Shown piece after piece: positions 21,431-32,184 of a stretch of 64,000 nucleotides of DNA (position 1 is the stretch's first letter; every line of letters starts with the position of its first letter). Both the position numbers and the translations under genes were made by a program. The notes beneath the pieces are model-generated. The model worked only from the letters and a program-made list of their open reading frames with translations, made no database searches and was not told the DNA's origin. The DNA comes from Carettochelys insculpta (Eukaryota > Chordata > Testudines > Carettochelyidae), in NCBI RefSeq assembly GCF_033958435.1, contig NC_134138.1:267135798-267199797 (forward strand), in the 5' to 3' direction.

Positions 21431-22390
21431 CACCCCTCACTGCACACAGCCCTTCACTCACCCCTCCCTGCCCCCTGAGCTACACCCCTCCCTGCACACA
21501 GCCCTTCACTCACCCCTCCCTGCCCTCTGAGCTACACCCCTCCCTGCACACAGCCCTTCACTCACCCCTCCCTGCCCCCTGAGCTACACCCCTCACTGCA
21601 CACAGCCCTTCACTCACCCCTCCCTGCATGCTGAGCTACACCCCTCCCTGCACACAGCCCTTCACTCACCCCTCCCTGCATGCTGAGCTACACCCCTCAC
21701 TGCACACAGCCCTTCACTCACCCCCCCTGCCCCTGAGCTACACCCCTCACTGCACACAGCCCTTCACTCACCCCCCCCGCCCCTGAGCTACACCCCTCAC
21801 TGCACACAGCCCTTCACTCACCCCTCCCTGCATGCTGAGCTACACCCCTCCCTGCACACAGCCCTTCACTCATCCCTCCCTGCATGCTGAGCTACACCCC
21901 TCACTGCACACAGCCCTTCACTCACCCCTTCCTGCCCCCTGAGCTACACCCCTCACTGCACACGCCCTTCACTCACCCCTCCCTGCATGCTGAGCTACAC
22001 CCCTCCCTGCCCCCTGAGCTACACCCCTCACTGCACACAGCCCTTCACTCACCCTTCCCTTCCCCCTGAGGTACACCCCTCACTGCACACAGCCCTTCAC
22101 TCACCCTTCCCTGCCCCCTGAGGTACACCCCTCACTGCACACAGCCCTTCACTCACACCTCCCTGCCCCCTGAACTACACCCCTCCCTGCACACAGCCCT
22201 TCACTCACCCCTCCCTGCACCCTGAGCTATACCTCTGCCGGCACACAGCCTTTCACTAACCCTCCCTCCACTGTGAGCTACACCCCTCACTGCACACAGC
22301 CCTTCACTCACCCCTCCCTGCCCCCGAGCTACACCCCTCACTGCACACAGCCCTTCACTCACCCCTCCCTGCCCCCTGAGCTACACCTCT
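21427..22390 (+). repeat. 52-bp minisatellite array, about 18 copies
   Basis: The unit begins GCTACACCCCTCACTGCACA, continues CAGCCCTTCACTCACCCCTC, and ends CCTGCCCCCTGA. Unit starts at 21427, 21479, 21531 and 21583 show an exact 52-bp step. Later units vary by a base or two or are partial. Two alternating variants (CCTGCCCC and CCTGCATGC) suggest higher-order spread. The strand is pyrimidine-rich. Repeating open frames across it are a by-product. Confidence 0.95.
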
Positions 22391-22439
22391 CACAGGCCTA
22401 GCTAACCACTTGCTGTACACTAAGCTGTTCTCAAACTTT

Positions 22440-22946
22440 TTCAGCTGAGACCCCTGCATTTGAATACTATTTTATTGGCTATGTAACCAAAACTTAGAAT
22501 TCTATTTTGGGTGGGTTGCATCATATAACCATCCAGGAATGAAGTCTTGACAAAATCTCTGATGCTTAGATTTCTTTTTAATGGCTGGAACGATTATTAC
22601 AGAAAACACAGTAGATGGCATTGATGTAGCTCTGAATGGCTGATTCTGAATTAACACGCAGTGGAGTTTCCAACTTGTATTGGAACAGATCCCACCGGGC
22701 CTTCCATAAATTCCTCTGAGGTTTCTGGAAGCCATTTGTAGTTGGAATTTGCATGCCTGTTGTGATCAGACATGTCTGGTACTGGTACTGAGTAAGCATA
22801 TCAAGACGAGTATGCTCTGTGACCACCAGAGGATGGTGTCTAGTTGTAGAAAAAGCAAGGCCAGGAGACAAACACAAGGTTGATCTTTTCGTGTGAAGAG
22901 TGGAGGGCTGTTTAGGGTCATACACAAGCTTCAGCTCAACTGTCAA
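22440..22946 (-). pseudogene. Non-LTR retrotransposon fragment (after endonuclease, before RT)
   Basis: The minus strand reads VELKLVYDPKQPSTLHTKRS, HPLVVTEHTRLDMLTQYQYQ, GMQIPTTNGFQKPQRNLWKA, RWDLFQYKLETPLRV and a final FCQDFIPGW. This resembles the region of LINE polyproteins between endonuclease and reverse transcriptase, where a W..F...L motif and IPRG...IPGW words occur. The clade is not certain and it is unlike the CR1 copies. A frameshift lies near 22580. Confidence 0.65.
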
Positions 22947-23432
22947 TATCCAGTCATCTAGTCTTTGCCATCCAGATCCTCGTCAGATATGCCCAGGGAG
23001 AATGGTCAGAACTGAAAAAACCCTCAATAGACTAAAAGTTCTGAGATAATGGGTGAGCCAAGAGGTGGCCAGCTGGTAGATGGAGGTTTGTAGATGTTGA
23101 TAAAAGTCAAGTCTTTTACTTTAATCTACCATTTGATGACTTCGTTTTGGATCTGATAACGAGACTGGAGGTGCTGGAATATCTGCCCTAGCAAAGTCTG
23201 CTCTCCCATATTGCCTATGATGGAGATGAGACATGACAGCAAAGCCAGGAGCTGATATGTAAAAGTAGTAGTGGTTGTTTCCTGAAGAAGGAGAACCAGC
23301 ACATAAAGTTCTATGGCCCAGCTTCAGGAGGAAATTCCTCTTTCTTGGCCATTATGAGACCTTGAGTTCTGCTTTAGTTATTTGTCTGTTTTAGCACTGC
23401 TTGTCACAGCGGACAGGGATGCCACATGAAGG

Positions 23433-23692
23433 CTTCCCCTCCCTTGGTGTTCACACCTCCAGATCAACTGCTGGTAGTCAGCCTCACCCTGGCTGACTGA
23501 GCTAACCTTGTTATACCCACCCTTGCTCTGGCTTATTTATACCTGGCCCTGAAGATTTCCAAGACCAGCATCTGATGAAGTGAGTCTGTGCTCACGAAAG
23601 CTCATGCTCAGAACTTTTCTGTTAGTCTATAAGGTGCCACAGGACCCTTCGTTGCTGTTACAGATCCAGACTAACACGGCTACCCCTCCGAT
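23433..23692 (+). mobile_element. Penelope-like element, single 3' end copy
   Basis: It carries the non-coding run before the PLE terminus (CTGACTGAGCTAACCTTGTT, TTATTTATACCTGGCCCTG), then CATCTGATGAAGTGAGTCTG, GTTAGTCTATAAGGTGCCAC and CTAACACGGCTACCCCTC. ACATGAAGG flanks exactly at 23424-23432 and 23693-23701, a 9-bp target duplication. It has no inverted partner end. Confidence 0.85.
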
Positions 23693-24454
23693 ACATGAAG
23701 GTAGTAGATTTGCTCCCCTGCATCAATAAGCCTACCAGCTCAACACCCAGCAATGTCCCAGCAGAAGTTCTGCATCAGCAAGCTATCTCCCAGAAACCGG
23801 CACTTACTGTCACGCAGTGCTAGTAATCTCAGTTCCACCAGCCTTTGGACTGTGAATTTGAGGCAGGTAATCCCAAAAAAACACGGGGAGTTTTTGAGTA
23901 CCGAGAGGGAAGAGGTTAAGAACCACAACTTCAGATAAATAGTTGATTGGAGTCACTGAACCAGAAATGAGGAATGGGTAGATTTTGATTTAGAGCTAGC
24001 TCAGATATGGCTAATCCAGCAGCTCAGAAAATCATTTGGAATATTAATGGCCACATCCTGGACCCAGCTTGGCTCCTACATGAACCATAGGACCTCAGAA
24101 AACAGTGAATCTCCAGGTACATGATTAGCAGCTGACACCTGAGCTAGCTAACCTGTTTATCTCTCTATGTGCATACAGAGTAGTGGTCCACAATTAGGCA
24201 AGAGTCAATGAAATCATGTTTACACATATGAAACTCTTTCTCAGTGTATGAACAAACTCATGCAGTGTAAAATGAAAAGGGTTTTCCAATGATCCTGTTG
24301 AATATATCTGCATCTTAGGCCAGGCTGTGAATTAGCAGCTTGGAAAGCACAAAATTATGTCCATTCTAAGTTTTGTATCTATGTCCTGGATTTTGCTCTG
24401 TGTATAGTATATTGATAGGGCCTGAAATGTCTTCTGCCATTGCTCCTTATCTTT

Positions 24455-25080
24455 ATTTATACCAATGGTATAGTAGCTTAGGTGCCACAACTGCTATTGG
24501 GGCCTCATTGTGGTAGGTGCTGTACAAACACATAAGAGGCAAAAAACAGTCAAGTAGCACTTTAAAGACTAGCAAAATGGTTTATTAGGTGAGCTTTCGT
24601 GGGACAGACCCACTTCTTCAGACCATAGCCAGGCCAGAACAGACTCAATATTTAAGGCACAGAGAACCAAAAACAGTAAGCAAGGAGGACTGTTTTGGTT
24701 CTCTGTGCCTTAAATATTGAGTCTCTTCTGGTCTGGCTATGGTCTGAAGAAGTGGGTCTGTGCCCCGGAAGCTCACCTAATAAACCATTTTGCTAGTCTT
24801 TAAAGTGCTACTTGACTGCTTTTTGTTTTGGTAGTGTATAGACTAGCACGGCTTCCTCTTTGTTACTGTTCAACATAAGAGACAGTCCCTGCCTGGAATA
24901 GCTAGCAGTCTGAATACAGAGGATAGGCAATGGAAGGAGCATTATCCCCCTTTTACAGATGGGGAATTGAGGCACAGAGAGACTAAATAACTTGCCCAAG
25001 GTCACACAGGAAGTGTGTGGCAAAGCCAGGGACTGAATCCAGGTTGTCTGAATCCCTGCTTTAACCCCAAAGCCACTTTT
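24455..25080 (-). repeat. MIR-like SINE, antisense, interrupted by a PLE
   Basis: On the minus strand the core words are CTCTCTGTGCCTCAATTCCC and ATCTGTAAAAGGGGGATAAT (complement of 24950-24990). The left portion holds the extended tail (TTGGGGCCTCATTGTGGTAG ... TGTACAAACACATAAGAG). The SINE is split by the PLE at 24539-24872. Confidence 0.8.
24539..24872. mobile_element. Penelope-like element terminal dimer inside a MIR
   Basis: Two inverted PLE ends (AGCTTTCGTGGGACAGACCC / GGGTCTGTGCCCCGGAAGCT) lie around a short centre. The single outer tail is TATAGACTAGCACGGCTTCC. ACATAAGAG at 24530-24538 and 24873-24881 is a 9-bp target duplication within the MIR tail, so the order of insertion is certain. 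Confidence 0.9.
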
Positions 25081-25081
25081 C

Positions 25082-25882
25082 CTTCCCTTCTAAACCTTCC
25101 CTCTTTGACATGCTGGCAAAGTTCTTACTAACCTCTATAGGAAGATGATCAGGCTCAGAGGCTAAAATGCTTTGGGATTCTCTGTAGGTAAGTTACTATT
25201 ATTTTACTCCACAGCCTGGGACACAAAATTCAGATTTAAAGAAATCTAAAGTAAAAGAAAACATAGTGCATACTGTAAATTGAGTACGTTATGTTGCATT
25301 ACGGCTACAGTGTAGCCATAGCCTGAGTCTGCATCAAAAGCTTAAATCTGAAGCCTCACGCTTAAGGTGGCTCTGCTGCTGCCTGGTGGAAGTTCTGGCA
25401 GGCAGATACAATGCCTCAACTAATGTACATCTACAGCTCCACCTTGCATACCATCTATTTCTCACTATGCCCAGTTATCTGAGCTTCTCAGTCTGGAAAG
25501 AAGATTGGGACATAGCCTTGCTTCCTATGCACAGGCTGCGGAGACAGCGGTACCAGCCCGGAGGTGTCCTTGAGCACACAGACGTGTATTTTGTGTGGCT
25601 GCTGCAGATAAGGCCCCTTCTCAGTTTACAGACTCACATAGTCAAGCCTGGACTTTTTCTTGGTTGTTGCATTTTGAGCTCTAGAATCTAGGCTCATTTT
25701 TAAGATAATGATGATCGTGTAAATCTCTAACCCTTTTGCTTGTGAACTAGCCTGACTGCAAACTGCTCCAGAGATGTGTTGCTGAGTGCAGTCAGCTTGA
25801 AACTGACAGCTCGAGGGAAGTGCAAGCTACATTGGCCTTTCCAGTGATGTTAACTCTGAAACAGAGTGATAATATGTGTCTT
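25082..25882. other. Unassigned DNA
   Basis: No gene or named repeat is recognised between the MIR and the large Harbinger element. Confidence 0.5.
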
Positions 25883-26043
25883 AATAGCCGCGTCTACACT
25901 AGCCGGCTATTTCGAAGTAGCCGTGCCAACTTCGAAATTGCGCCAGCCGCGTCTACACGCTCCGAGTGCTATTTCGAAGTTGAAATCGACGTAAGGTAGC
26001 GAGACGTCGAAGTCGCTATCCCCAACAGGAGATGGGAATAGCG

Positions 26044-26074
26044 CCCTACTTCGACGTTGAACGTCGAAGTAGGG
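26044..26074. repeat. Subterminal perfect palindrome of the Harbinger element
   Basis: CCCTACTTCGACGTT and AACGTCGAAGTAGGG are 15-base arms around one G. The same structure recurs near 30014-30043 and 62652-62682, always near the end of a family member. Confidence 0.9.
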
Positions 26075-26268
26075 CACGTGTAGACGATCCGCGTCCAGCA
26101 ACATCGAAATAGCAGGGTCCTCCATGGCGGCCATCAGCTGAGGGGTTGAGAGACGCTCTCTCCAGCCCCTGAGCTCTATGGTCGCCGCATGCAGCAGCCC
26201 CTTAAAGCTCCCCGCCCCCTTATTTCCTGTGCAGGAAGCTGATAGCTCGTGCAGGCAGCAGCACTGCC

Positions 26269-27845
26269 ATGTGTCCAGCCTGCACATCCCTCTGCAGCCC
26301 CAAGCCAGCACCCTGCACCCCATGGCATCCAGTCAGCCCCCCAAGGTCCACGTCCCTCTGCAGCCCCAAGGGGACCCAGGGCTCCCAGCCTGCAAGCCAG
26401 CGGGGGAAGAGGCAGCGGGGCCCCTCCTGGAAGGATGCCGAGATCCGGGACCTGCTGGGGCTCTGGGGCGAGGAGGAGGTGCTCCAGGTAATGGGGAGCA
26501 AGAGGCGGAACACAGATGCATTCACTTGGCTGGCCGAGGGCCTGGCTGCCCGGGGTCACCCTGCCTGCACTCCTGACCATGTCAGGAGTAAGGTGAAGGA
26601 GCTGCGGCAGGGTTACGCCCGGGCCCGGGACATGGCCAGCTGACCTGGGGCCGCCCCCGCTGCTTGCCCCTTTTACAGGGAGCCAAGGGAAATCCTGGGC
26701 CCCCGGTACACCTCCTCCCCCCCAGCCACCCTTGACACATCGGCCGACGAGCCCCAGAAGGCCCCGGAGATGGAGTCCACCCTGGAGGCCAGCCCTGCAC
26801 CCCAGGGGCCTCCCCAGGAGCCCACCCCTGGGACACCGGAGGAGGAGGAGGAGGGGGCCTCTAGCGACGGGGGGCTCCAGATCGCCCTCCCCCCCGCAGC
26901 TCCAGCAAGGCATCCGCCCGATGGCTGTCCTCCGACTGTGGAAGCGGAGTGTCAGGTATGTACCCCCTGGTGCATACCCCTGGGGTTAAGGGGCGGGGAC
27001 AAGAGACATGACCAGGGCCCTCCACACACCCAGATGACCATGGCCCCGAGGACAGCAGTGGCATGTCCCTCAGAAGAGTCCATCAGCCCCTGCCCCCCAG
27101 CAGGACAGTGCCATGCCCCATCCCTGGGGATGGGGGGAGCGGAACCTAGGGTCCCCCGGGGGAGGGGGTTGGACACCCATCATCATCAGCATCTCCGGGG
27201 GATGGGGATGGGGAACCATCAGCAGAGGGGTGGGGGGACAAGGGCCATGGGTCAGGGCCCAGACTAACAGCTGTCTCCACTCTTCTCCCCCCCTCTGTTC
27301 CGCAGCTGCACCATCGGAGGGCCCGGAGAGCACCAGCGCACCGTCTGTGGTCCCGGAGACCCCACCGGGGCCATCCCACCAGGCCAGCCCCTCGGTGGAG
27401 CACGGACCAGCCCCAGGACGAGCCTGACAGTGGCGGAGCCATCTGCGGGCGTCCACGGACCCCCCAGCTGCTTTCCATCCTCCGGCATCAGCTGGAGGTG
27501 TCCGAGTGGCGCCTGCAGGTGAAGGAGCGGCGGCTCCACCTCCAGGAGTAAGCACTGGCCTGGCGCCAGGAGGCTTGGGGAGACTTCATGCGCACGTTCG
27601 ATGCCATCGCACGGCACTTGGCCCCCCCGCCACTCCGCCCACCTCTCCACCTGCCGCTCCACCCGCCGCTCCGCCTGCCGTCCCTCCACCATCGGCCATC
27701 CTGGGGCCTGCCACCGAGGGGGACCATGGGCCTCCGGACACCGCCCGGACCTATCTGCCGGTTCTCCCGGCCCCCACGCAGCCTCGACCGGGCCTCCGGC
27801 TGAGACGTGGGTCGCGCCCCGCAACACCAGGCACAGGACAATAGG
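26269..27845 (+). pseudogene. Harbinger Myb/SANT-like DNA-binding protein gene
   Basis: This is the accessory protein that Harbinger transposases need for nuclear import and end binding. After a basic stretch (RGKRQRGPSWKDAEIRDLLG) a trihelix-type Myb/SANT domain reads LWGEEEVLQVMGSKRRNTDA and ACTPDHVRSKVKELRQGYAR (about 26404-26640). It is followed by PFYREPREILGP and an acidic Pro-rich linker (EEEEEGASSDGG). A strong donor (CAG/GTATGT) at 26955/26956 and an acceptor (CCGCAG) ending at 27305 define a 350-bp intron. Exon 2 ends in a helical LLSILRHQLEVSEWRLQVKE tract. Lesions: TGA at 26641-26643 where the relative at 61482-62841 has CGA, a frameshift near 27400-27420, and TAA at 27549-27551. 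Confidence 0.9.
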
Positions 27846-28039
27846 GGTGCGTAGCTGAGGATGTTGCCCCCCAAGGTCCCCTCCTTTGGACTCATTCCCC
27901 CCATGTTTGTGTAAATAGTTTTTGTTCTACCCCTGTTTTGTACCTGCCCCCCCCATGAACATAGTTCCCCCCTTCTTCTTCTGTTTTCATATTAATAATA
28001 CAAGGTTGCAGGGTTTTGTTTAAAAAAAAACTCCATTTT

Positions 28040-28045
28040 TTTATT
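28040..28045 (-). promoter_or_regulatory. Poly(A) signal of the Harbinger transposase
   Basis: TTTATT reads AATAAA on the minus strand, about 120 bases past the transposase stop. The SANT gene on the other strand ends some 200 bases away, so the two transcripts are tail-to-tail. Confidence 0.6.
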
Positions 28046-28167
28046 GCACAGAAGTGTGTGGGGGGTGTGCTCTCAGGTTCTCTGTGGTGTGGGCGTGGGG
28101 GCAGGGAGTGTTGTGGAGGATGCGGGGGTGCAGTGGGTGGCTCACCTGCAGCTGGCCCTGCCAGCGT

Positions 28168-29582
28168 TCACCCCACAGTCTGGTCAAAATGCTCCCGCAG
28201 GGCCTCCCAGACCCGGATCCCCTCTGGGTCGACCTGGCGACTGGGGACAGCGGGTGGCTGGACGTTGGCCCTGCCAGCCTCCACAGCCCAGCCCTGGAAG
28301 AAGGCCTCTCCCTTGCTCTCCACCAGGTTGTGGAGTGCGCTGCATGCGCCCACAACCTGGGGGGATGTTGGTGAGGCCTGCATCCAGGCGGGTGAGGAGA
28401 CACCTCCAGCGCCCTTTGAGGCACCCAAAAGTGTGCTCGACCACCTGGCGCATATGGTTCAAGCACATGTTGAACTGCTCCTGGGTGGCTGTGACATGGC
28501 CCGTGTAAGGGTGCATGAGCTAGGGCCAGAGGGGGTATGCCGCATCTGCGACAACGCAGAGGGGCATGGTGGGGTCCCCTACAAGGATCTCCTGCTGGGG
28601 GATGTAGGTCCCCGCCTCCAGCCGGAGGCACAAACCCAAATTTCTGAACACCCAGGAGTCATGGGTGCTGCCAGGCCAGCCAACATAAATGTCCAAGAGG
28701 CGGCCCTGGCTGTCCACCAAGGCCTGGAGGACCACGGAATGGTAGCCCTTCCTATTGAGGAAGTGTCCTCCACTGTGCTCCCGGGCATGAATGGGGATAT
28801 GGGTCCCATCCAGAGCCCCAAAGCAATTTGGGAAGCCCAGGCTGGCAAACCCCGTGATGGCGGCATCTGGGTCCCCAAGCTGCACGAGCCTGTGGAGGAG
28901 CAGGGCATTGATTGCATGGACGACCTGCAGGGGAAGGACATGAGAGAGCACCGGTGAGGGGTGTGGAGGGTGTGTCTGGCCCTCCCCCCCGCGCTCCCCC
29001 CTCCCTCCCAGGGCTCCTCCCCCGGGCTCCCCCCCCCAGGCTCCCCCACCCGGGCTCCCCCCCCTCCCCTAGGGTCCTCTTACCTCCATGAGGACAGCCC
29101 CGACGGTGGCCTTGCCCACGCCGAACTGCTGACCTACGGATCGGTAGCTGTCTGGAGTAGCCAGCTTCCAGACAGCGACGCTGACCCGTTTCTCTACGGT
29201 GCGGGCACGTCGCATGGGGGTGTCCTGGTGCCGTAAGGCAGGGGTGAGCCACTGGCAGAGCTCCAGGAATGTCTGCCAGCTCATTCGGAAGTTCCGGAGC
29301 CAGCGGTCATTGTCCCGCTTGCCGAGCACCAGCCGCTCCCACCAGTCCGTGCTCGTGGGGTATCTCCACAGCCGGCGGTGTGTGCGGCGGTGGGGGGGGG
29401 GGAGGTGCTGGGAAGGTAGCAAGGTCTGGGGCTGCTTCCTCATCCCCCAAGGACAGCTCATCATCCTGAAATAAAAGATGGTCAGCTGCCTCCTGCATGG
29501 CACTGAGCAGGGCAACCACTGCTCCTCCAGGGGCGGGTGTGTGGGCCTCTGGCTGCTGCTGCTGCTGCTGCTGGGGGTCCAT
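28168..29582 (-). pseudogene. PIF/Harbinger DDE transposase, nearly intact
   Basis: The start is an ATG at 29582 followed by a poly-Gln tract (MDPQQQQQQQPEAHTP). An N-terminal domain then reads TDWWERLVLGKRDNDRWLRN and ATPDSYRSVGQQFGVGKATV. A 159-bp intron (GT at 29083, AG at 28925) joins MEV to VHAINALLLHRLV. The DDE fold follows: first Asp in GALDGTHIPI (codon 28810-28808), second in PGSTHDSWVF, Glu in VVEHTFGCLKGRWRCLL. All three catalytic residues are present. Lesions: a frameshift in the C/G homopolymer near 29392-29402, TAG at 28522-28520 in place of a Trp codon, and one extra C in a C6 run near 28358-28364. The C-terminus reads LHNLVESKGEAFFQGWA and ends at 28168. Confidence 0.93.
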
Positions 29583-29853
29583 GCTGCTTACACGGGGTGT
29601 GCGTGCCTGTGGCTCTGCAGACCGCATGCTGTGCAAGCTGAGTGTGTCTGGGAGGGGCCCTTTAAGGGAGCGGCTTGCTGTTGCCCATGAAGTGCTAGTC
29701 CACCCTGTGACCCTGTCTGCAGCTGTTCCTGGCACCCTTATTTTGATTTGGGCTGCTTTGGTGTGTAGACGCTCCCCTGCAGCGCCTACTTCGATGTAGT
29801 GCTGCCCAACGTTGACGTTGAACATCGACGGCACCAGCCCTGGAGGACATGTA

Positions 29854-30535
29854 AGCCGTGTCTACACGTGCACGCTACTTTGAAGTAGCGGCACTAACTT
29901 CGAAATAGCGCCCGTCACGGCTACACGTGTTGGGCGCTATTTCGATGTTAACATCGACGTTAAGCGGTGAGACATCGAAGCCGCTAACCCCATGAGGGGA
30001 TAGGAATAGCGCCCTACTTCGACGTTCAACGTCAAAGTAGGGACCGTGTAGTCATTGCGCGTCCTGCAACATCGAAATTGCGGGGTCCTCCATGGCGACC
30101 ATCAGCTGAGGGGTTGAGAGACGCTCTCTCTCCAGCCCCAGTGGGGCTCTATGGTCACCGTGTGCAGCAGCCCTTAGCCCAGGGCCTCTGGCTGCTGCTG
30201 CTGCAGCTGGGGATCCATGCTGCATGCACAGGGTCTGCAACCAGTTGTTGGCTCTGTGGATATTGTGTTGTTTAGTGCAACTGTGTCTGGGAGGGGCCCT
30301 TTAAGGGAGCGGCTTGCTGTTGAGTCCGCCCTGTGACCCTGTCTGCAGCTGTGCCTGACACCCTTATTTCGATGTGTGCTACTTTGGCGTGTAGACGTTC
30401 CCTCGCAGCGCCTATTTCGATGTGGTGCTGCGCAACGTCAATGTTGAACATCGACGTTGCCAGCCCTGGAGGACGTGTAGACGTTATTCATCGAAATAAG
30501 CTATTTCGGTGTAGTGTTCACGTGTAGACGTAGCC
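29854..30535. mobile_element. Deletion derivative of the same Harbinger family, nested
   Basis: The left end is AGCCGTGTCTACACG and the right end CGTGTAGACGTAGCC. GTA flanks at 29851-29853 and 30536-30538. It keeps about 300 bp from each end of the autonomous type, including the TCAGCTGAGGGGTTGAGAGA segment and the GAGGGGCCCTTTAAGGGAGC segment, and has lost both genes. It landed about 85 bp inside the right end of its own relative. Confidence 0.92.
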
Positions 30536-30626
30536 GTAGACGCTATTGATCGAAATAGCTTATTTCGATTTCGCTACGTCGAAATAAGCTATTTCGATGT
30601 AGCATCCCAGTGTAGACGTAGCTAAT

Positions 30627-32180
30627 ATTATTAATCATTTCACTGCTGATTAAAATGGCCACAGAAGACGAGCGATCATCACATTAGGCAGTTGTGCACA
30701 ATCTACTATAAATGCATCATAAGTTGGCAGAATTTTGGGAGACTCTCACTATAATTTTGCACTACTTAAGCTTGATTTTTGCAAAGGTACTATTTGTCTT
30801 CTTTCAGACTTTCCTTCCTTCTGCCTGTTGAGGAAGAGGGTGAAGATAGTGGGGAGTTTGGAGAAGTGCTAAATTCCCCCTATTTTCAGTTTACTGTAAT
30901 TGCCTGGGACTCTGGATTAGTTCTTCAAAACCAGAACTGTCCTTCTGAATAGGGATGCCTGGTTGTACTCCCCAGGCTGAGCCCACAGAGTTTACTGAGG
31001 TATGTTTGCCAGTCAAACAGGTTTCTGGCATAGCATCAATTCTGAGCCTAGCTGTGTGAGCTTGTCTGGCTCCCAACTGCTGGTCTGGTTTCAAAGTGAA
31101 AACGTGAAATCAAATCCTTCCCTGTCTACGTACTCTCTCCTCTAGCAGAGGCTAGGCACAGAGATAATAAGTTGTAGAAGGGGAACTGATTGTGCAGTAC
31201 ACTGGGAAGAAAGAGAGGAGTACAGTAACTTGACTATTGATCATGAAACCACCCAGAATATTTCACTGTGCCTAAATCAAGTGCAGTTACAGAGGTTCAA
31301 ATTAAAGCACTGGAAGACAGTGACAGGTGAGCACTAGTTTACCGAGACCCAATCTAAGGCAGCTTGGCCAAATGTGAGTGCTTTAGGCCAAAGACCTGGC
31401 CAGATAGTCTTGTTTGTCATTGTAGAAGGTTGTGACAACAGCCATTCATCTTTCTTAAATTCTTCTTTTTTAAAACAGGTGCTTGTAGAATGAACAATTT
31501 TCTCTCTATTTCCAGCAGATCTCTCTCTGTGGAGTGTACCATATAAATATAAATATAGATATAAAATACTTGCTAGGGCTCATCAATAAATTGCCAGTGG
31601 TTTTTGTTCTGATGCTGCCATCCATCTGAGAGTGACTGGTCTGTGGGACTCTAGCTGCAAAAGTGAGTAGCTTATTTTTTTCATTAATAATCTCAGTGGT
31701 TCATCCATAAAGTCTCTTCTTTTGCCCTCAGTAAAATGATCTCCCTGGAGGTGAAATGTCTTACATTTACCAAGAGTGCCAAAAGATGCTTGCTTCCCTT
31801 TTCCTTTCATTTCATTGACCAGAGATTTTATTCTGGGGGAGGTCTTTTCACGGTACACCAGGCTTCACACTAAGTGCATTTGCTCTTCACGTGTTTGTTA
31901 TGGCCCTGGAACCTGCAGTTCGGACCCAGCTGTGATGTGATGCTGCAGTCACATCATAATCCTGGATTTGTGGCTTTGCAGATTCGTATGTTCCAATCAC
32001 ACAATTGTTTCTTTATTAGACGTGAAATTCACACCCATGCCAAAGGTTATATCAAGGCTATGCACCACATAAACCCCACTTACAGTCTGGCCAACCCCGG
32101 GTCTCAAGAACCAGGAATCATTCCTCCTCTCCCCTCTCCCCTGACTCTGCTGTCACCAGATTGAATAAGGGGAGCCAGTA
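30627..32180. other. Unassigned DNA
   Basis: No gene or named repeat is recognised. AT-rich runs lie near 31540-31565. Confidence 0.55.
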
Positions 32181-32184
32181 GATG

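Larger units (their letters stand above)
25886..30623. mobile_element. PIF/Harbinger element with both genes and a nested relative
   Basis: The ends are AGCCGCGTCTACACT (left) and AGCTACGTCTACACT (right, minus strand). AAT flanks at 25883-25885 and 30624-30626. The element is 4738 bp, or 4056 bp without the 682-bp insertion at 29854-30535. It contains a Myb/SANT gene on the plus strand (26269-27845) and a DDE transposase on the minus strand (29582-28168), converging near 28000. The body is GC-rich and CpG-bearing, unlike its surroundings, and could be mistaken for a CpG island. Its lesions are few compared with the other Harbinger copies, so it is probably the youngest coding copy here. Confidence 0.93.

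Noticed and set aside
21427..22390. CRISPR-like array
   Set aside because: Units follow each other without unique spacers and the unit is 52 bp with small variants, so it is a minisatellite in a vertebrate genome.
26178..27267. Several overlapping open frames on both strands suggesting multiple host genes
   Set aside because: They overlap the Harbinger SANT gene. The GC-rich composition leaves few stops in any frame, and only one frame shows a recognisable domain.
28016..28957. 313-codon plus-strand frame as a protein-coding gene
   Set aside because: It is the exact antisense of the transposase and shows no domain. Listed as a curiosity only.
25900..29850. CpG island marking a host promoter
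   Set aside because: The GC-rich block coincides with the Harbinger element and is bounded by its ends, and no host exon follows.
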